Assembly (NCBI RefSeq): GCF_007671655.1 | Contig: NZ_VCGX01000003.1 | Span: forward strand, 248,001 to 312,000 | DNA length: 64,000 nt | Origin: Marinobacter piscis | Lineage (GTDB): Bacteria > Pseudomonadota > Gammaproteobacteria > Pseudomonadales > Oleiphilaceae | Direction: 5' to 3' | Shown here: in pieces, positions 7,409 through 16,992 of the stretch | Layout: each line of letters begins with the position of its first letter | Numbering within the stretch: position 1 is the stretch's first letter | The notes under the pieces: generated by a model | Told to the model about the DNA's origin: nothing | Database searches by the model: none | What the model saw: only the letters and a program-made list of their open reading frames with translations | Made by a program: the position numbers and the translations under genes

Positions 7409-9499
7409 ATGCCCCAGGCAAGCGGATTGCAGTTTACCGCCCGTGTTGGCGAACTCCCCTCTGATCTATTTTCCGTTGTCGGCTTTACGCTGACTGAACG
7501 CTTATCCGAGCTGTTTCACGGCCACCTTGAACTGGCCAGCACCGACCCGGATATCGATGCGGCTGAGGTTCTGGAGCAGCAGGTGGATCTCGTGGTGTGG
7601 GAAGACGGCATGCCCATTCGCCGCTTTACCGGGGTAGTTAATGAGTTTGCCCGAGGCGATTCGGGTCACCGCCGCACCCGCTACGAACTGATGATCCAGC
7701 CGCCTGTGTGGCGTTTAGGGCTGATGCATAATAGCCGTATCTTCCAGACTCAAACCACCGATACCATTGTGCGCACCCTGCTGGAAGAGCGGGGCATAGT
7801 GGATTCCGTGTTTGATCTCAAACGCGCCCCCCAGGAACGGGAGTACTGCGTACAGCACCGGGAAAGTGATCTGGCGTTTATTGAGCGACTGGCCGCCGAA
7901 GAAGGTTGGCACTACCGCTACCAGCATGGCAGCGTAGACGGAAGCGAACAGCCCGGCCTGATCCTGGCCGACCACCATGGTGGTGCGCCAAGGCTGGATG
8001 CAGCCGAATACAACGGCAAAGCCGGCGGAAGCACTAAACAATCCGCGGTATTTCGCTTCCGCTACGAAGAGCGGATTCGTGCAGCATCCGTAGCCACCAA
8101 AGACTACACATTCAAGAATCCCGCCTACGCCCTGATGCACGAACACAGTGCCGCCAGTGCCAACCAACGGCAGGATTACCAGCATTTCGACTATCCTGGC
8201 CGCTTCAAAGCAGACGCCAGCGGCCAACCGTTCACCGAAGCCAGGCTGGACGCCCTCAGAAACGATGCCAACACCGCTCAAGGGGAAAGTAACCGAGCAG
8301 ACTTCACCTGCGGCGCCAAAACCGAACTCACCGAGCACGACAACCCCAAACTGAATCGGGACTGGTTGTTGATCGCCGTCACGCATACCGGCAAACAGCC
8401 CCAGGCCATGGAAGAAGAGGGTGGCTCCGAACCCACGAGCTACCACAACACCTTCAGCGCTATACCCGCGGATAAAACCTGGCGGCCCCTGTGCGGTCAT
8501 CGCCCTCTGATGGACGGCCCGCAAATCGCCATAGTGACCGGCCCTGAAGGGGAGGAAATTCACTGTGATGAATTTGGCCGGGTAAAGGTACGCTTCCCTT
8601 GGGACCGCTATTCTGAGAATAATGAACACAGCAGCGCCTGGTTGCGCGTAAGCCAGGGTTGGGCGGGCGGCCAATACGGCTTTATGGCCCTACCCAGAAT
8701 CGGCAACGAAGTCATCGTTTCTTTCCTGGATGGTGACCCGGACCAGCCCATCATTACCGGTCGCACCTACCACGCCACCAACACACCGCCCTACGCGCTG
8801 CCGGAACACAAAACCCGCACCACCCTGAAAACCCAGACCCACAAGGGTGAGGGCAGCAACGAACTGCGGTTTGAGGACGAAGCGGATAAAGAGCAAATCT
8901 ATGTTCACGCCCAGAAAGATCTGGACCTGCTCACAGAAAACAACCGCACCGAAGTCATCGAAAATGACAGTCATCTGACCGTCGAAAACGACCGCTTCAG
9001 CCACGTAAAAGGCAGCAAACACCAAACCATTGACGGCGAAAAACGCGAACAAACCGGCAAAGACCACAGCTTCAGCGTAACCGGCTCCTTGCACCTGAAA
9101 GCAGGCACCGCCTGGCTCAGTGATTCCGGCACAGAACTGCACATCAAAGCCAGGCAGAAAGCGGTGATTGAAGCGGGTGCCGAGATCACCCTCAAAGCGG
9201 GTGGCAGCTTTTTGAAGATTGATCCCAGTGGCGTGGCGCTGAGTGGTGCGAGCATCAAGATGAATGCCGGTGGCGCTGCGGGTAAGGGAAGTGGGCAGAA
9301 GGTGCAGGTGCCGGCGATGCCTGGGTTGGTGACAGCGTTAGGGGCGGAGACTGAAACGGTATCGTTAGCTGAGGTTGATCAGCGAGTAAATGCGAAGCCT
9401 GATCCAGGAGGCCAGATTCGTGCATTGCAGGAGGGCAAAGCACTGACCGCCATTTGTGAAGCAGGTGACGATGGAGTGCAAGGCGGTTCCGATGCTTGA
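7409..9499 (+). CDS. vgrG: Type VI secretion tip protein VgrG (TssI)
   Basis: A 696-residue VgrG. The N-terminal gp27-like region spans about residues 10-360. A gp5-like OB fold follows at about 372-460, with IHCDEFGRVKVRFPWDR and [20 protein letters not shown]. The C-terminal beta-helical spike has short repeats such as [19 protein letters not shown] and [16 protein letters not shown]. No extra catalytic domain is fused, so it should act as a carrier for the downstream effector. It forms the puncturing trimer on the Hcp tube. No other T6SS structural gene is present, making this an orphan (auxiliary) vgrG. Its 3' part is duplicated at 15518-16201. The stop overlaps the next gene by 29 nt, implying coupled translation. 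Confidence 0.96.
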   Translation: MPQASGLQFTARVGELPSDLFSVVGFTLTERLSELFHGHLELASTDPDIDAAEVLEQQVDLVVWEDGMPIRRFTGVVNEFARGDSGHRRTRYELMIQPPVWRLGLMHNSRIFQTQTTDTIVRTLLEERGIVDSVFDLKRAPQEREYCVQHRESDLAFIERLAAEEGWHYRYQHGSVDGSEQPGLILADHHGGAPRLDAAEYNGKAGGSTKQSAVFRFRYEERIRAASVATKDYTFKNPAYALMHEHSAASANQRQDYQHFDYPGRFKADASGQPFTEARLDALRNDANTAQGESNRADFTCGAKTELTEHDNPKLNRDWLLIAVTHTGKQPQAMEEEGGSEPTSYHNTFSAIPADKTWRPLCGHRPLMDGPQIAIVTGPEGEEIHCDEFGRVKVRFPWDRYSENNEHSSAWLRVSQGWAGGQYGFMALPRIGNEVIVSFLDGDPDQPIITGRTYHATNTPPYALPEHKTRTTLKTQTHKGEGSNELRFEDEADKEQIYVHAQKDLDLLTENNRTEVIENDSHLTVENDRFSHVKGSKHQTIDGEKREQTGKDHSFSVTGSLHLKAGTAWLSDSGTELHIKARQKAVIEAGAEITLKAGGSFLKIDPSGVALSGASIKMNAGGAAGKGSGQKVQVPAMPGLVTALGAETETVSLAEVDQRVNAKPDPGGQIRALQEGKALTAICEAGDDGVQGGSDA
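8654..9337 (+). repeat. vgrG 3' core, copy 1 of a 684-bp duplication
   Basis: This segment of the intact vgrG aligns without gaps to 15518-16201 (constant offset 6864). Encoded peptides differ at only about six positions over the first ~210 residues, and many codons differ only at third positions. Identity ends near the C-terminal variable tail. Confidence 0.93.
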
Positions 9500-10430
9500 T
9501 GTGTTTAATGCACCATCCGGTGTGAAGTTACGGGGGGCCGATGTTCAGGCTGATTACATTCTGATCGATGGCAGTATGCGTGCGGAAGCAGAGCGGTGGC
9601 TGTACGAGCTCTTTGACACCCCGGACTATCGCAACCTGTTTGACGGCACAAAATGGGCGGAAATCCGGCAGGTAGCGCCTTTATTGGTTCGCGTTGAGCA
9701 AGGACACCCGGGCCTGGAGCCATTGCTAAAGGAGTTACAGGCCCTTGAGTGTGGCTATGGCCTGATTAGCAACGAACCCATGGATGCGATCGTCAACCAC
9801 CTGCGCCGGTTCATTGAAGCCCGTCATCCACTCGGCTACAAGGTACTGTTGCGTTTTTCAGACCCCACGGTCGCAAGGGTTTTATTGGCATCCTCGGAGA
9901 GCGGCGGTGTGTCAGATTATTGGTCGACAATAGACGGTGTGCAACTGCCGGATGCGCTTTGGGACGGCTGGTACTGTCAGCGACGTGATGACTCCTGGAC
10001 GTCGGATAATGACAGGAGTTCTGAGAAGAGCGTGGAAGCAGCTTATTTGCTGAGCGAGCTCACCCTGACTCATCTCGCAGACGCAGACCGTCGGTCGACT
10101 CTGGTAAAGTTGTTCCGCCACCTGAAGGCCTATTTCCCGGGCCGATTAACGAATGACCCGATAGCTGTTGTGGTTGGTGCCGTTCAACGCCTGATGAACG
10201 AAGCCATTAATCACGGATATACATCCATGCAGGCGCTGACGCACTGGTGCTCGGTGTACGGGTATCTGGGTGACCTGGCAGCGTGGAATCGAGTGGCACC
10301 CGCTATTTATCAATTGTTTCAGGAATGTCCCAGAGATACCGGAGGGCCTGAAGCGCGCCAGGCTGCCTTGATGGCAATGGAGTTGGCTCAGACACACGAT
10401 GCAGGGAGAGCAGAGCAATGGGAGCAATAA
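9471..10430 (+). CDS. T6SS effector adaptor, DUF4123-like (VasW/Tap type)
   Basis: A 319-residue protein. Features typical of DUF4123 adaptors are an N-terminal stretch DYILIDGSMRAEAERWLYEL, a middle region PLLVRVEQGHPGLEPLL, and RFIEARHPLGYKVLLRFSDP followed by LWDGWYCQRRDDSW. The C-terminal helical tail (about 205-319) is a likely effector-binding extension. Such chaperones load an effector onto VgrG without being secreted. It lies between vgrG and the giant effector, as VasW lies in the V. cholerae vgrG-vasW-vasX cluster. GTG starts exist at 9456 and 9465; ATG 9471 with AGGTG upstream is preferred. It overlaps the effector gene by 13 nt. The family call is from pattern and context. Confidence 0.8.
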   Translation: MECKAVPMLDVFNAPSGVKLRGADVQADYILIDGSMRAEAERWLYELFDTPDYRNLFDGTKWAEIRQVAPLLVRVEQGHPGLEPLLKELQALECGYGLISNEPMDAIVNHLRRFIEARHPLGYKVLLRFSDPTVARVLLASSESGGVSDYWSTIDGVQLPDALWDGWYCQRRDDSWTSDNDRSSEKSVEAAYLLSELTLTHLADADRRSTLVKLFRHLKAYFPGRLTNDPIAVVVGAVQRLMNEAINHGYTSMQALTHWCSVYGYLGDLAAWNRVAPAIYQLFQECPRDTGGPEARQAALMAMELAQTHDAGRAEQWEQ

Positions 10431-13400
10431 TAGGCGACCCGGTAGCCGCCGGAGATCGACAAAGCCAGGCAGACATTACGGCAGAAGGTGCCTGCCCGCT
10501 GACTCGAACCGATATTCAGTTAATTCCCGTCCGCTATGCCTATGTTGATAAACCAGTGGATCACGATGCGCTGGAATCGCAGTATGAATTGGGTTTTCAA
10601 CCCGTGGGTATCCGTCAGGTACGGGATGGTTATTTATATCTGTTTCATTCTGATGCACCGGATACCCTGCATGAGTACCAGATAACAGAAGGCGGAGCTG
10701 TCACCAAGCGTCTTTGGACCGGGAGCGATGCAACCAAAGATCAGCGTGCTGGCACACCAGACACACCTGCCGTTGTTGTGCCTCGCCGAGGCCATATCGA
10801 TGTACTGTTTTCGTCCGCTCAACTTACGGCTAAAAAGTGCAGTATGTTGATTCGCTGGGAAAGCTACCGTAGCGAAGTTATGAGGCGGGTGGTGTTATCC
10901 GGTTATTGTCCGATTAAGGGAAGCCCCCAGTTACTGAACAAACCCGATCTGGAGCAGTTGCTGCAACACCCGGTTAAAGCAGCTGTTCCTATAGATGGCC
11001 AAACCGATTTGCCCCCTTGGTACTGGTCTCAGGATACGATGGACGGGTCTCGGGAGCCCTTTTCTCATAGGCTGGCTGCGTATGAGCAGGACCATGCCTA
11101 TCTTGTGGTTGATGACCTTACAGGTCATATCAGTGACCTACTTGATGCCTGGGGAATCGTTGATACCAATCACACGGCCTGGCTGGAAAAGGAAGATGCG
11201 ACGTATTACCCGGCTCGCTTTATCAGTGACTTGATTCGTCTGGATGGTGAGCGGATCGGAGAAGTCGCAAACGCATTTGCAGACCAGGTTGAAGATGCAG
11301 ATGGCAAGGTCATCTTTAAAAAAATTGCTCAGGCCAGCCGTGATCAAAAGACTGAGCTTAAGCAGCTTGTTGACAGTTTCCCCGAGTATCAGAACAGTAC
11401 CAAAAAAATAGCGGGCCCAATGACGGTAAGCTTTATGCCTGAAGATGGTGAACGAGTAAGGGCTATGCGTGAAGGGGCGCAGGCACTGGCTGGTGAACTG
11501 GGTCTGGCACAGAGTGAGATGCTTAATGTCGTCGAGTCTCTGGCAGAGTATCAGGAGAATCTGGTTGATGGTTCGGCACTTAGTGGTCAGCAAGGTATTG
11601 CTGACCTGGTGCGCCTGAACGAAATGAATTCATATCTGGAGGAAAGTCAGAAAGCTCTTTCATGGTTTGCTGATGAAAAGCAACGCATTGTTTCAGATAT
11701 ACAGTGTCTTTTAGAGAGCTTCTATCTGCACGGCCATCTGTATGACCGTGCCAGTGAAAAGCACTACGGTGCCCTACTGGGGCTGGACAATGCACTGATC
11801 ACGATACTTGCCGAGTGGTCGCAAGCGAAAGGTGATTTCAGCTTTCTGAAGCAATTCTACTTTGAAGAAATCGGACACCAGCACCTGATCTCACTCGACC
11901 TCAAGCCAGAGATTATCCCCGGAGCTGTCAAAGATCTGATCGACGCATTTAAAAGCCTGATGGCGGCGAGGAGCGGCCCGACGGCCTATCGTGAGTGGCT
12001 TGAACTGGTGGAGAATAGCTCGCACTTTCAGTTTCCCGAGTTGCCGCCGGGTGCGGCTGAACAGTTAAGCCATCATCTGGCCCAGCTCAATGTGACGGCA
12101 AGGATAGCCCTTTTTGAGCTGGTTGAGGCCGCCGATGCCGCCAATTTGCAGGGCAGGCTGAAGCAGGTATTTCAACGAATGCCGCCTGGCCTGCAAGCCC
12201 ATATTTTTGAGAATCAGCGGCTGTATCAGATTGATCTGGATATTGCCGATGGAAATACGCTTGCGAAGCATGAGTCACTGGTGCAGGAAATTGAGCATCT
12301 GGCACAACAACATGAAGAAGCTCTGGCAGACGAGAAGCGGCTTGAGCAGCGACGGAGTGAGGCGAGCACAAGAGCGCGCAAGAGCAATAAGCACCAATAT
12401 GACCAGCAGATAGGCGAAGCCCGGACTCGAAAGCAATTACTGGCAACCCAGCTCAGAGAACGAGGCTTCCAGTTAATGGATACCTCGCCGGTTGAGGGGG
12501 AGCTCCACAACGGTGCTTTGCTGATCGGTGGAATAACCCGAACCACCTATGGTCGGGCGGTTCAGTCTGAGCTGGACGAACTGAAACGGCTGCAGGCCCG
12601 TGGCGGGCTCACCAGCATGTGGGACTACGGCCGTGGCATAGTCCATGGACAGAGCACGGCGGATGTGTCGGTACGCATTGGTGGTCTTGGCCTGGTTTCG
12701 TTTATGGGAATAGTTGGGGCGGTTGGGGCGTGGGATGCTCTTAAAAAGATCCGTGATGACGCTCCTGATGCAAGCTATGCGGATGCAGTTTCTGGTGTGG
12801 CGGGTACCATTGGTACTGCGGCTAGCGTGATGACAATTATTGGGAGTGCCCGACTGAATTATTATTATCAGACGGTTTCTCAGACAGAAGCGGTGCTGAG
12901 CAGATTGGCTCGTGTGAATGTCTGGGGAGGTACCATCGCTGCGTGGGGTGGATTTTTTGCTGCTGGTGCGGATTGGTTTAAACAATTAAGTATACTTCGC
13001 TCCGACGGGCAAAGTGATGGTACAAAAGCTTCGGCGCTGATAACTCTTACAGGAGACAGCCTGCTCCTTGTTGGTAGTGGCAGGATGGCTTTTACTGGAT
13101 CCGGTGGGATTTACCATATTCTTCGTAAACCAGCCTCTGGTATAACCTGGAAATCTGTCAATCGAAGCATGTTGTCTTTAGCTGGCGGTGTGTTTCGTGG
13201 GCTGAACGCGTATCTCTGGATAGGTACGGCGGTTGTTTTTATCGGCAACTGGATTCAAAGCTATTATGCGCGTACTGACATCCAACGCTGGTGCGAACAC
13301 AGCGCCTGGGGTAATGAACCCAGAAACTGGAGTTCCGACGAGCAACGACACGAACTGGCCAAGGTGATGTACCAGCCGGCGCTTCTGGTTAAAGCTGAAA

Positions 13401-13867
13401 AGCAGGCCTTGGACGGCCGCACCGGGTATTGTGCTTTTCGGCTTGAACTGCCTGGAATATCGGCATTGCAGGCTGACAATATGGAATGGTCTGTGTTACG
13501 GAATGAGGGAACTACCTGGGAGCCAGATAGTGATCACTGGAACAAGGCCGTTCTCAAGCAGAGTCTGGGCGACGCCGGTCTTGCACTGGAAATTATATTG
13601 ACCTCACGGGAGCTTGATACGATTAACGGCTGTTATCTCGCATTCCGTTACAAGCCGTCGAGTGCCGCCAGCTGGCTGCCAGAATCTGAAAAGGCATACC
13701 ATTACGAGCTCATGCTACACGAGCAAGGCAACTTGCCGATGACGGCCGCGAATGAAACGAAGGCCTGGCAGCTTGTAGCACCGTTGACTGAGGCGAATAC
13801 CAAGCTGGCACCAATGCTCAGTGCTTTTGGTTTTCATTCGCTGGTTGAGGCGCCCAAAGGATCCTGA
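10418..13867 (+). CDS. Giant T6SS effector, VasX/MIX-like, putative pore former
   Basis: A 1149-residue protein. The N terminus (24-76) has ACPLTRTDIQLIPVRY and VRDGYLYLF, then VLFSSAQLT at 129-137; these resemble the shhPhR, hRxGhhYhh and hhFSxxxWS elements of MIX-type effectors and the VasX N-terminal region, with Leu in place of Trp in the third. A long helical region with a charged coiled coil lies at about 611-690. Five hydrophobic segments follow between about 750 and 955 (for example GGLGLVSFMGIVGAVGAW and LWIGTAVVFIGNWI), then a ~190-residue beta-rich tail. No nuclease, lipase or peptidase motif is visible, so inner-membrane permeabilisation, as for VasX, is the best guess. An immunity gene starts 2 nt downstream. 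Confidence 0.82.
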   Translation: MGAIIGDPVAAGDRQSQADITAEGACPLTRTDIQLIPVRYAYVDKPVDHDALESQYELGFQPVGIRQVRDGYLYLFHSDAPDTLHEYQITEGGAVTKRLWTGSDATKDQRAGTPDTPAVVVPRRGHIDVLFSSAQLTAKKCSMLIRWESYRSEVMRRVVLSGYCPIKGSPQLLNKPDLEQLLQHPVKAAVPIDGQTDLPPWYWSQDTMDGSREPFSHRLAAYEQDHAYLVVDDLTGHISDLLDAWGIVDTNHTAWLEKEDATYYPARFISDLIRLDGERIGEVANAFADQVEDADGKVIFKKIAQASRDQKTELKQLVDSFPEYQNSTKKIAGPMTVSFMPEDGERVRAMREGAQALAGELGLAQSEMLNVVESLAEYQENLVDGSALSGQQGIADLVRLNEMNSYLEESQKALSWFADEKQRIVSDIQCLLESFYLHGHLYDRASEKHYGALLGLDNALITILAEWSQAKGDFSFLKQFYFEEIGHQHLISLDLKPEIIPGAVKDLIDAFKSLMAARSGPTAYREWLELVENSSHFQFPELPPGAAEQLSHHLAQLNVTARIALFELVEAADAANLQGRLKQVFQRMPPGLQAHIFENQRLYQIDLDIADGNTLAKHESLVQEIEHLAQQHEEALADEKRLEQRRSEASTRARKSNKHQYDQQIGEARTRKQLLATQLRERGFQLMDTSPVEGELHNGALLIGGITRTTYGRAVQSELDELKRLQARGGLTSMWDYGRGIVHGQSTADVSVRIGGLGLVSFMGIVGAVGAWDALKKIRDDAPDASYADAVSGVAGTIGTAASVMTIIGSARLNYYYQTVSQTEAVLSRLARVNVWGGTIAAWGGFFAAGADWFKQLSILRSDGQSDGTKASALITLTGDSLLLVGSGRMAFTGSGGIYHILRKPASGITWKSVNRSMLSLAGGVFRGLNAYLWIGTAVVFIGNWIQSYYARTDIQRWCEHSAWGNEPRNWSSDEQRHELAKVMYQPALLVKAEKQALDGRTGYCAFRLELPGISALQADNMEWSVLRNEGTTWEPDSDHWNKAVLKQSLGDAGLALEIILTSRELDTINGCYLAFRYKPSSAASWLPESEKAYHYELMLHEQGNLPMTAANETKAWQLVAPLTEANTKLAPMLSAFGFHSLVEAPKGS

Positions 13868-13869
13868 TT

Positions 13870-15198
13870 ATGGTAGAAGAACAGACTACAAGTACCTTTC
13901 CCCATGCTGCTGGAGAAGGCGGCTGGGAGCCGGGTAGTCGTCGCACTTCCCGGGATGGTCAGTTACTGACCTTGAGTCCGATACCGGTAACTACCGGTGA
14001 GCGGGCGGTGGATGTAACTGGCTGGGTCCGGCGCAAAACTGAGAGCTGGCTGGACCTACAAGGGGGTAACTGGCTGTTCGGGGCTGAGTTTTCTTTGATG
14101 TTTTTGAGTTTGAGCTTGTTGACGACTCTGGCTGCTGTAGCTTTCACGCTGGAAATGGGAATCAACCTAGGTCGATGGGACTGGGGATTACCCTTGTTTG
14201 TGCTTGTCGGAAACCTCCTGATCACTGTGCCATGGGGCCTCTACATGCACTTTCTGGGCAACAAAGCAGTCAAAGAAAGCCCCCCTGTCAGATTTAATCG
14301 GCAACGCCGCGAAGTAGCTATACCCCGCTGGACGGAAGTTCAGGCGTTCAAGCTACCATTCTGGAGTAGTAATGCGGGCTTTATGACGTACCTTGTTTTG
14401 ATTGGAACGATAGCTTTCGCCTTGGTCCCCTTCGTGAACGAATATTCTTCAATTGAGCGTCGCAATACACTGGTACTGCAGGGTGTTGCCTTGTTAGGAA
14501 TTGAAATCGTGGTTATTAGCATATATTTATTCATAGTCCTCCGTCTGAAGAAAAAACACGACCCAAAACTTATTTACGAAATATACCCATGGGAAAAACT
14601 GGTCGCCTTCATCGAAACCCAGCAAAACGTTGGTCCCAGTCTGATGGCTACCCACACCTTCCTGACGCTGGCTATTCCCAGGGAAGATGACCCCGAAACA
14701 GCACTGGCCTCTGCCCGCATCAACGTAGGCCACGAAACCGCTGGCCTGGCGCAATGGGAGTGCATCCGTTGCTTCATGGAAGAAGGCCCTGATGCTTGCC
14801 CGGAGCCCAAGCAGGATGAAACTCTGGCAGGTTACAAAGCCAAGTGCCGGCAGGCCCGTGAGGAAATGTCACTGCCGTCTTGGCTGTGGAAAAAAGTCGG
14901 CGACTGGTTCTTTCATCGCTATCTCGCCCATATCATCACCGAGCGTCGCATCAAATCCCTGGCCGTGCGTCGTCTTCCAGAAGAGCTTAAAGCCTGGTCA
15001 AAACCGCTCCCGGAGTCTCAGTGGGCAAAACCTTCTGAGACGCTTAAGGCGCTCAATGAACAGCTCGCGCAGGCTTATGAGCGTGGTCTGAAATTTACCC
15101 GCATGGGGCCGCTGTCTCAATGGCAGGCGGACTTGGGCGGCAACCCATTGGTAGGCAAGAATAGTAAAAAGCGCGGCCGGCCCAAAGTCTCTTTTTGA
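13870..15198 (+). CDS. Polytopic membrane protein, candidate immunity protein for effector 1
   Basis: A 442-residue protein with four strongly hydrophobic segments at about 74-97, 108-130, 168-190 and 202-228, then a ~210-residue soluble C-terminal domain ending in a basic tail (KNSKKRGRPKVSF). The segment LAQWECIRCFMEEGPDACPE resembles the R-[FY]-M element in the other two immunity candidates here. Its start is 2 nt after the effector stop, the usual effector-immunity pairing, and a membrane location fits protection from a pore former (compare TsiV2 for VasX). The role is inferred from position and topology. It may belong to the broad DUF6708-like group; this is unverified. Confidence 0.72.
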   Translation: MVEEQTTSTFPHAAGEGGWEPGSRRTSRDGQLLTLSPIPVTTGERAVDVTGWVRRKTESWLDLQGGNWLFGAEFSLMFLSLSLLTTLAAVAFTLEMGINLGRWDWGLPLFVLVGNLLITVPWGLYMHFLGNKAVKESPPVRFNRQRREVAIPRWTEVQAFKLPFWSSNAGFMTYLVLIGTIAFALVPFVNEYSSIERRNTLVLQGVALLGIEIVVISIYLFIVLRLKKKHDPKLIYEIYPWEKLVAFIETQQNVGPSLMATHTFLTLAIPREDDPETALASARINVGHETAGLAQWECIRCFMEEGPDACPEPKQDETLAGYKAKCRQAREEMSLPSWLWKKVGDWFFHRYLAHIITERRIKSLAVRRLPEELKAWSKPLPESQWAKPSETLKALNEQLAQAYERGLKFTRMGPLSQWQADLGGNPLVGKNSKKRGRPKVSF

Positions 15199-15243
15199 TT
15201 AAAAATAATCAATCGATAGCGGTTAAAGTTTATATTGAAAACG

Positions 15244-15473
15244 ATGAATCAGTTGAAGAAGCAGCAAGCTCCGAATACCGAACAGGCGGCCACTGAAAAA
15301 GCTGAAAGCAGGCCGCAAAACATGAAGACCAGTGCCGAAAATTTCACGCCCGCTTAAAGCACATGGACAGCATTTCCACCTTCTATAACCTGGATGACCA
15401 AGGTGAGCGGGTGTTTGTCAGTAAGTCAGAGAACAAACAGATCCGGCAGCTATTTCGGGCCAGGGTGCAATAG
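15244..15473 (+). pseudogene. Frameshifted small coding remnant between T6SS modules
   Basis: The interval 15199-15505 holds no intact gene. From 15244 a 37-codon frame rich in Gln, Lys and Glu ends at 15357. An overlapping frame open from 15306 to 15473 encodes a protein-like stretch (KHMDSISTFYNLDDQGERVF, then QIRQLFRARVQ). The two frames together look like a short gene or gene end broken by a frameshift near 15335-15345. I do not recognise the family. It lies exactly between immunity gene 1 and the truncated vgrG, where debris of a displaced module is expected. Confidence 0.4.
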
Positions 15474-15505
15474 AACTGTAATGACTGATACGTAGCGCTG
15501 CATAG

Positions 15506-16396
15506 CTGAGAGCCAACCAGGGTTGGGCTGGCGGCCAGTATGGTTTCATGGCCCTACCCAGAATCGGCAACGAAGTGATTGTCTCCTTCCTGGATGGTGA
15601 CCCGGATCAGCCCATCATTACTGGCAGAACCTACCACGCCACCAACACACCGCCCTACGCGTTGCCGGAACACAAAACCCGCACCACCCTGAAAACCCAG
15701 ACCCACAAGGGCGAAGGCAGCAACGAATTACGGTTTGAGGACGAAGCGGACAAAGAGCAAATCTATGTTCATGCCCAGAAAGACCTGGACCTGCTCACCG
15801 AAAACAACCGCACCGAAGTCATCAAAAATGACAGTCATCTGACCGTCGAAAACGACCGCTTCAGCCACGTAAAAGGCAGCAAACACCAAACCATTGATGG
15901 CGAAAAACGCGAACAAACCGGCAAAGACCACAGCTTCAGCGTAACCGGCTCCTTGCACCTGAAGGCAGGCACAGCCTGGCTCAGTGATTCGGGCACAGAA
16001 CTGCACATCAAGGCCGGGCAGAAAGCCGTGATCGAAGCGGGAGCCGAGATTACCCTCAAGGCGGGTGGTAGTTTTTTGAAGATTGATCCCAGTGGCGTTG
16101 CTGTAGGCGGCGCCAGTATCAAGGTGAACGCGGGTGGAGCTGCCGGGAAAGGCAGTGGGCAGAAGGTGCAGGTGCCGGAAATGCCGGGGCTGGTCACGGC
16201 TGCAGGTGCAGTTATTGCCCCTGTAGGTTTGGCAGAAACCAATCAACGAGTGGACGCTGAGCCCAAAGCCATAGTGGCTCACCGGTTAAAGCAAGCGCGA
16301 ATGCAAAGAACCGGTATTGTTGAGCAGTGCCAACAGCAGCCTGATGGTAGCTGCCCACTGGGTAACTGTCCTTGTGGCAAGAATCAGGCTGTATGA
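15506..16396 (+). pseudogene. Truncated vgrG (3' fragment with its own variable tail)
   Basis: Homology to vgrG starts at LRANQGW (15506), matching LRVSQGW near residue 413 of the intact protein, right after an in-frame TAG (15503-15505). The first ~412 residues (gp27 region and start of the OB fold) are absent. A 282-codon frame from ATG 15548 remains open to 16396 and could be translated, but no ribosome site is obvious and the product could not form a full spike. After the shared spike region the tail differs: it ends [19 protein letters not shown], a Cys-rich end absent from copy 1. It overlaps the next adaptor ATG by 4 nt. This is best read as the remnant of a second vgrG module. Confidence 0.85.
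15518..16201 (+). repeat. vgrG 3' core, copy 2 of a 684-bp duplication
   Basis: This is an ungapped match to 8654-9337. Copy 2 lies inside the truncated vgrG. Direct repeats of this size, 6.9 kb apart, are substrates for RecA-dependent deletion of the whole first effector-immunity module between them. Confidence 0.93.
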
Positions 16397-16953
16397 GTTC
16401 AAGAGAGGGCGGCGTGGCATTGGATACACCAACGAATAACACGATTAGATACCTGGTTTTGGAATCTGGCCAGAGAACTCCAATCGTAAGGATGCTATAC
16501 GAACAGGCGGAGAATCCGGAGTGGGTTTACCTGTTTGCCGAAACAGAGTGGCAGCTTTATTTGGATGAAAGCCCGGTTATCCTGAAAGCTGCTCAGCAAA
16601 GCTCCGAATACCAGTGGGCTTTGGCAGGTTTGAAGAATGGCCAAATAAGCGGCCTTATTCTGGAATCAGAGGGCAGTTTTGAGTCGATAACAAAGTGGTT
16701 AAGAGCGCGACTGAAGGTGCGTTTCGATGGCCAGCGCCAAGGACTCTTACGATTTTACGATCCGCAGATCTGGCACCAGCTAGCCCCTACCTCAAAATCT
16801 GGGGCGGATGTGGTTCAGCGAGTAATCTACTGGCTTGGTGAGCCTGGGAGTGAGCGATGGCACACTACGGAATGGCCTGACCCGCTTACCATGCTCCCAA
16901 TGCCGACTCTGAGTGAGACTCAGTGGCAGGCATTGAACTTCGCCAATCTTTGA
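16393..16953 (+). CDS. Short DUF4123-like T6SS adaptor for effector 2
   Basis: A 186-residue protein resembling the first half of the adaptor at 9471: [20 protein letters not shown] near the N terminus, then [20 protein letters not shown] and [20 protein letters not shown], the position where adaptor 1 has VLLRFSDPTV. It lacks the ~130-residue C-terminal helical extension of adaptor 1. The ATG overlaps the truncated-vgrG stop (ATGA). A GTG at 16414 preceded by GAGAGGG is an alternative start. Its place just before the second giant effector supports a chaperone role. Confidence 0.75.
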   Translation: MSSREGGVALDTPTNNTIRYLVLESGQRTPIVRMLYEQAENPEWVYLFAETEWQLYLDESPVILKAAQQSSEYQWALAGLKNGQISGLILESEGSFESITKWLRARLKVRFDGQRQGLLRFYDPQIWHQLAPTSKSGADVVQRVIYWLGEPGSERWHTTEWPDPLTMLPMPTLSETQWQALNFANL

Positions 16954-16992
16954 ATGTGAATTTACCGGTATAAAAAGCAAGGAATGACAGGG

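Noticed and set aside
7715..9142. Long open frames on the strand opposite vgrG (up to ~319 codons)
   Set aside because: They mirror the codon bias of vgrG, lack ribosome sites and encode no recognisable protein; the same shadow frame recurs opposite the vgrG fragment.
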